Source of the DNA: Candidatus Pollutiaquabacter sp.
GTDB taxonomy: Bacteria > Bacteroidota > Bacteroidia > AKYH767-A > 2013-40CM-41-45
Reading direction: 5' to 3'
Length of the DNA stretch: 6,452 nucleotides
Assembly: GCA_903854075.1 (NCBI GenBank)
Contig: CAINVI010000356.1
Span: 1-6,452 of the forward strand
Positions within the stretch are counted from its first letter, which is position 1, and each line of letters opens with the position of its first letter. The notes under the pieces are model-generated. The model had not been told where the DNA came from. It was given only the letters and a program-made list of their open reading frames with translations, and searched no databases. Below, one piece after another: positions 5,914 to 6,452 of this stretch. A program made the translations under genes and the position numbers.

Positions 5914-6452
5914 TTTTCAATGACAAATAAAGGTAACTGTTCAATTTCATTTTTCATGTATCCACTGCGGTTCCATTGTTTCCACGGTTGCGTTTCTCCG
6001 TTGGTGCCGGTGGCTTTGACCATCAGGTAGTAATTGCCTTCGCGATCGGGTGTCCAGGTATACCGCCAGCGGCGCCAGCTGTATTTTCCCAATTCTTTAT
6101 CGAGCCGAGCAGCCGTCCATGTTTTACCGCTATCTATTGATAATTCGACTTTCGCAATGCCGCTACCGCCATCAAAAGCGAGTCCTTGTAATTCTACCGC
6201 TTCATCTTGGGTGAGTGTGCTTCCACCTTCCGGATAAACAAACAAGGATCGCAATGCTATTCGATGAATAGGTTCTGTTTTTTGCGCCAATGAATCCGGT
6301 GTTTCGTTACCGTTGCAACTGCCCAGCGGAATTTTGTACGCTTTCTGCATCCAGAATCCTTTGAAGGTATCGTTGTAGACTTTGATTTCGTTCAGCATGC
6401 CGATCCAGTAGGTAGCGTACCAGCCAGGGACGACTAGTTTCAGCGGATAACC
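5910..6452 (-). CDS. sorA: sulfite dehydrogenase/oxidase Mo subunit, C-terminal part (5' end outside window)
   Basis: Periplasmic molybdopterin enzyme that oxidises sulfite to sulfate and passes electrons to a c-type cytochrome. Only the last 180 residues are visible; the frame is open to the window edge, and the first ATG inside the window (6398-6396) is internal. The visible part starts with GYPLKLVVPGWYATYW, the end of the Mo-cofactor domain, followed by GFWMQKAYKIP (32-42). The Mo-co dimerisation domain follows: RSLFVYPEGG (68-77), GLAFDGGSGIAKVELSIDSG (90-109), KYSWRRWRYTW (123-133) and WNRSGYMKN (160-168). The active-site cysteine and any Tat signal lie outside the window, so activity cannot be judged. 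SoxC (sulfane dehydrogenase) is a close relative, but its partner SoxD is a larger cytochrome; the small mono-haem partner here, overlapping by 4 bases (ATGA), favours a SorAB-type enzyme. Confidence 0.9.
   Translation of the reverse strand, partial: GYPLKLVVPGWYATYWIGMLNEIKVYNDTFKGFWMQKAYKIPLGSCNGNETPDSLAQKTEPIHRIALRSLFVYPEGGSTLTQDEAVELQGLAFDGGSGIAKVELSIDSGKTWTAARLDKELGKYSWRRWRYTWTPDREGNYYLMVKATGTNGETQPWKQWNRSGYMKNEIEQLPLFVIEK

Noticed and set aside
1..6452. Mobile element, CRISPR array, tRNA or phage signature
   Set aside because: I looked for regular spaced repeats, terminal inverted repeats with a transposase, and cloverleaf-like segments and saw none; nearly all bases are in recognisable chromosomal genes.

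Overview
The window looks like a chromosomal segment of a member of the Bacteroidota. I infer this from the exbB-exbD-tonB-folC gene order, the short Bacteroidota-style TonB C-terminal domain, A-rich leaders in place of strong Shine-Dalgarno sites, and an uncharacterised secreted protein with motifs I associate with that phylum. GC content is moderate. I cannot name a genus; Chitinophagales or Sphingobacteriales would fit. I see no RNA gene, CRISPR array, insertion sequence, phage gene or attachment site. Coding density is very high, and the longest non-coding gap is about 120 bases.

Left part (bases 1 to 3278, plus strand): four closely packed genes that look like one operon. An ExbB/TolQ-type proton-channel subunit, whose beginning lies before the window, is followed by an ExbD/TolR subunit, a TonB-like energy transducer with an unusual glycine-rich linker, and FolC (dihydrofolate/folylpolyglutamate synthase), which starts with TTG. 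The first three form an inner-membrane motor that uses the proton gradient to energise outer-membrane transport. FolC is a cytosolic folate enzyme that probably shares only the transcript.

Right part (bases 3268 to 6452, minus strand): read in the direction of transcription, it holds the C-terminal part of a SorA-type molybdenum sulfite dehydrogenase (continuing beyond the window end), a mono-haem c-type cytochrome predicted to be a lipoprotein and joined to it by a 4-base ATGA overlap, an exported CpeT/CpcT-fold protein, and a large secreted protein of unknown function. The first two form a plausible periplasmic sulfite-oxidising pair: the Mo enzyme oxidises sulfite and the cytochrome carries electrons to the respiratory chain. 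The CpeT-like protein follows after 63 bases and may share the transcript.

The two gene groups converge, and the last codons of folC and of the unknown secreted gene overlap by 11 bases. The most interesting points are the exported phycobilin-lyase-fold protein downstream of a sulfite dehydrogenase, the coupled lipoprotein cytochrome, and the uncharacterised secreted protein. I do not see clear evidence of a wholly new system.
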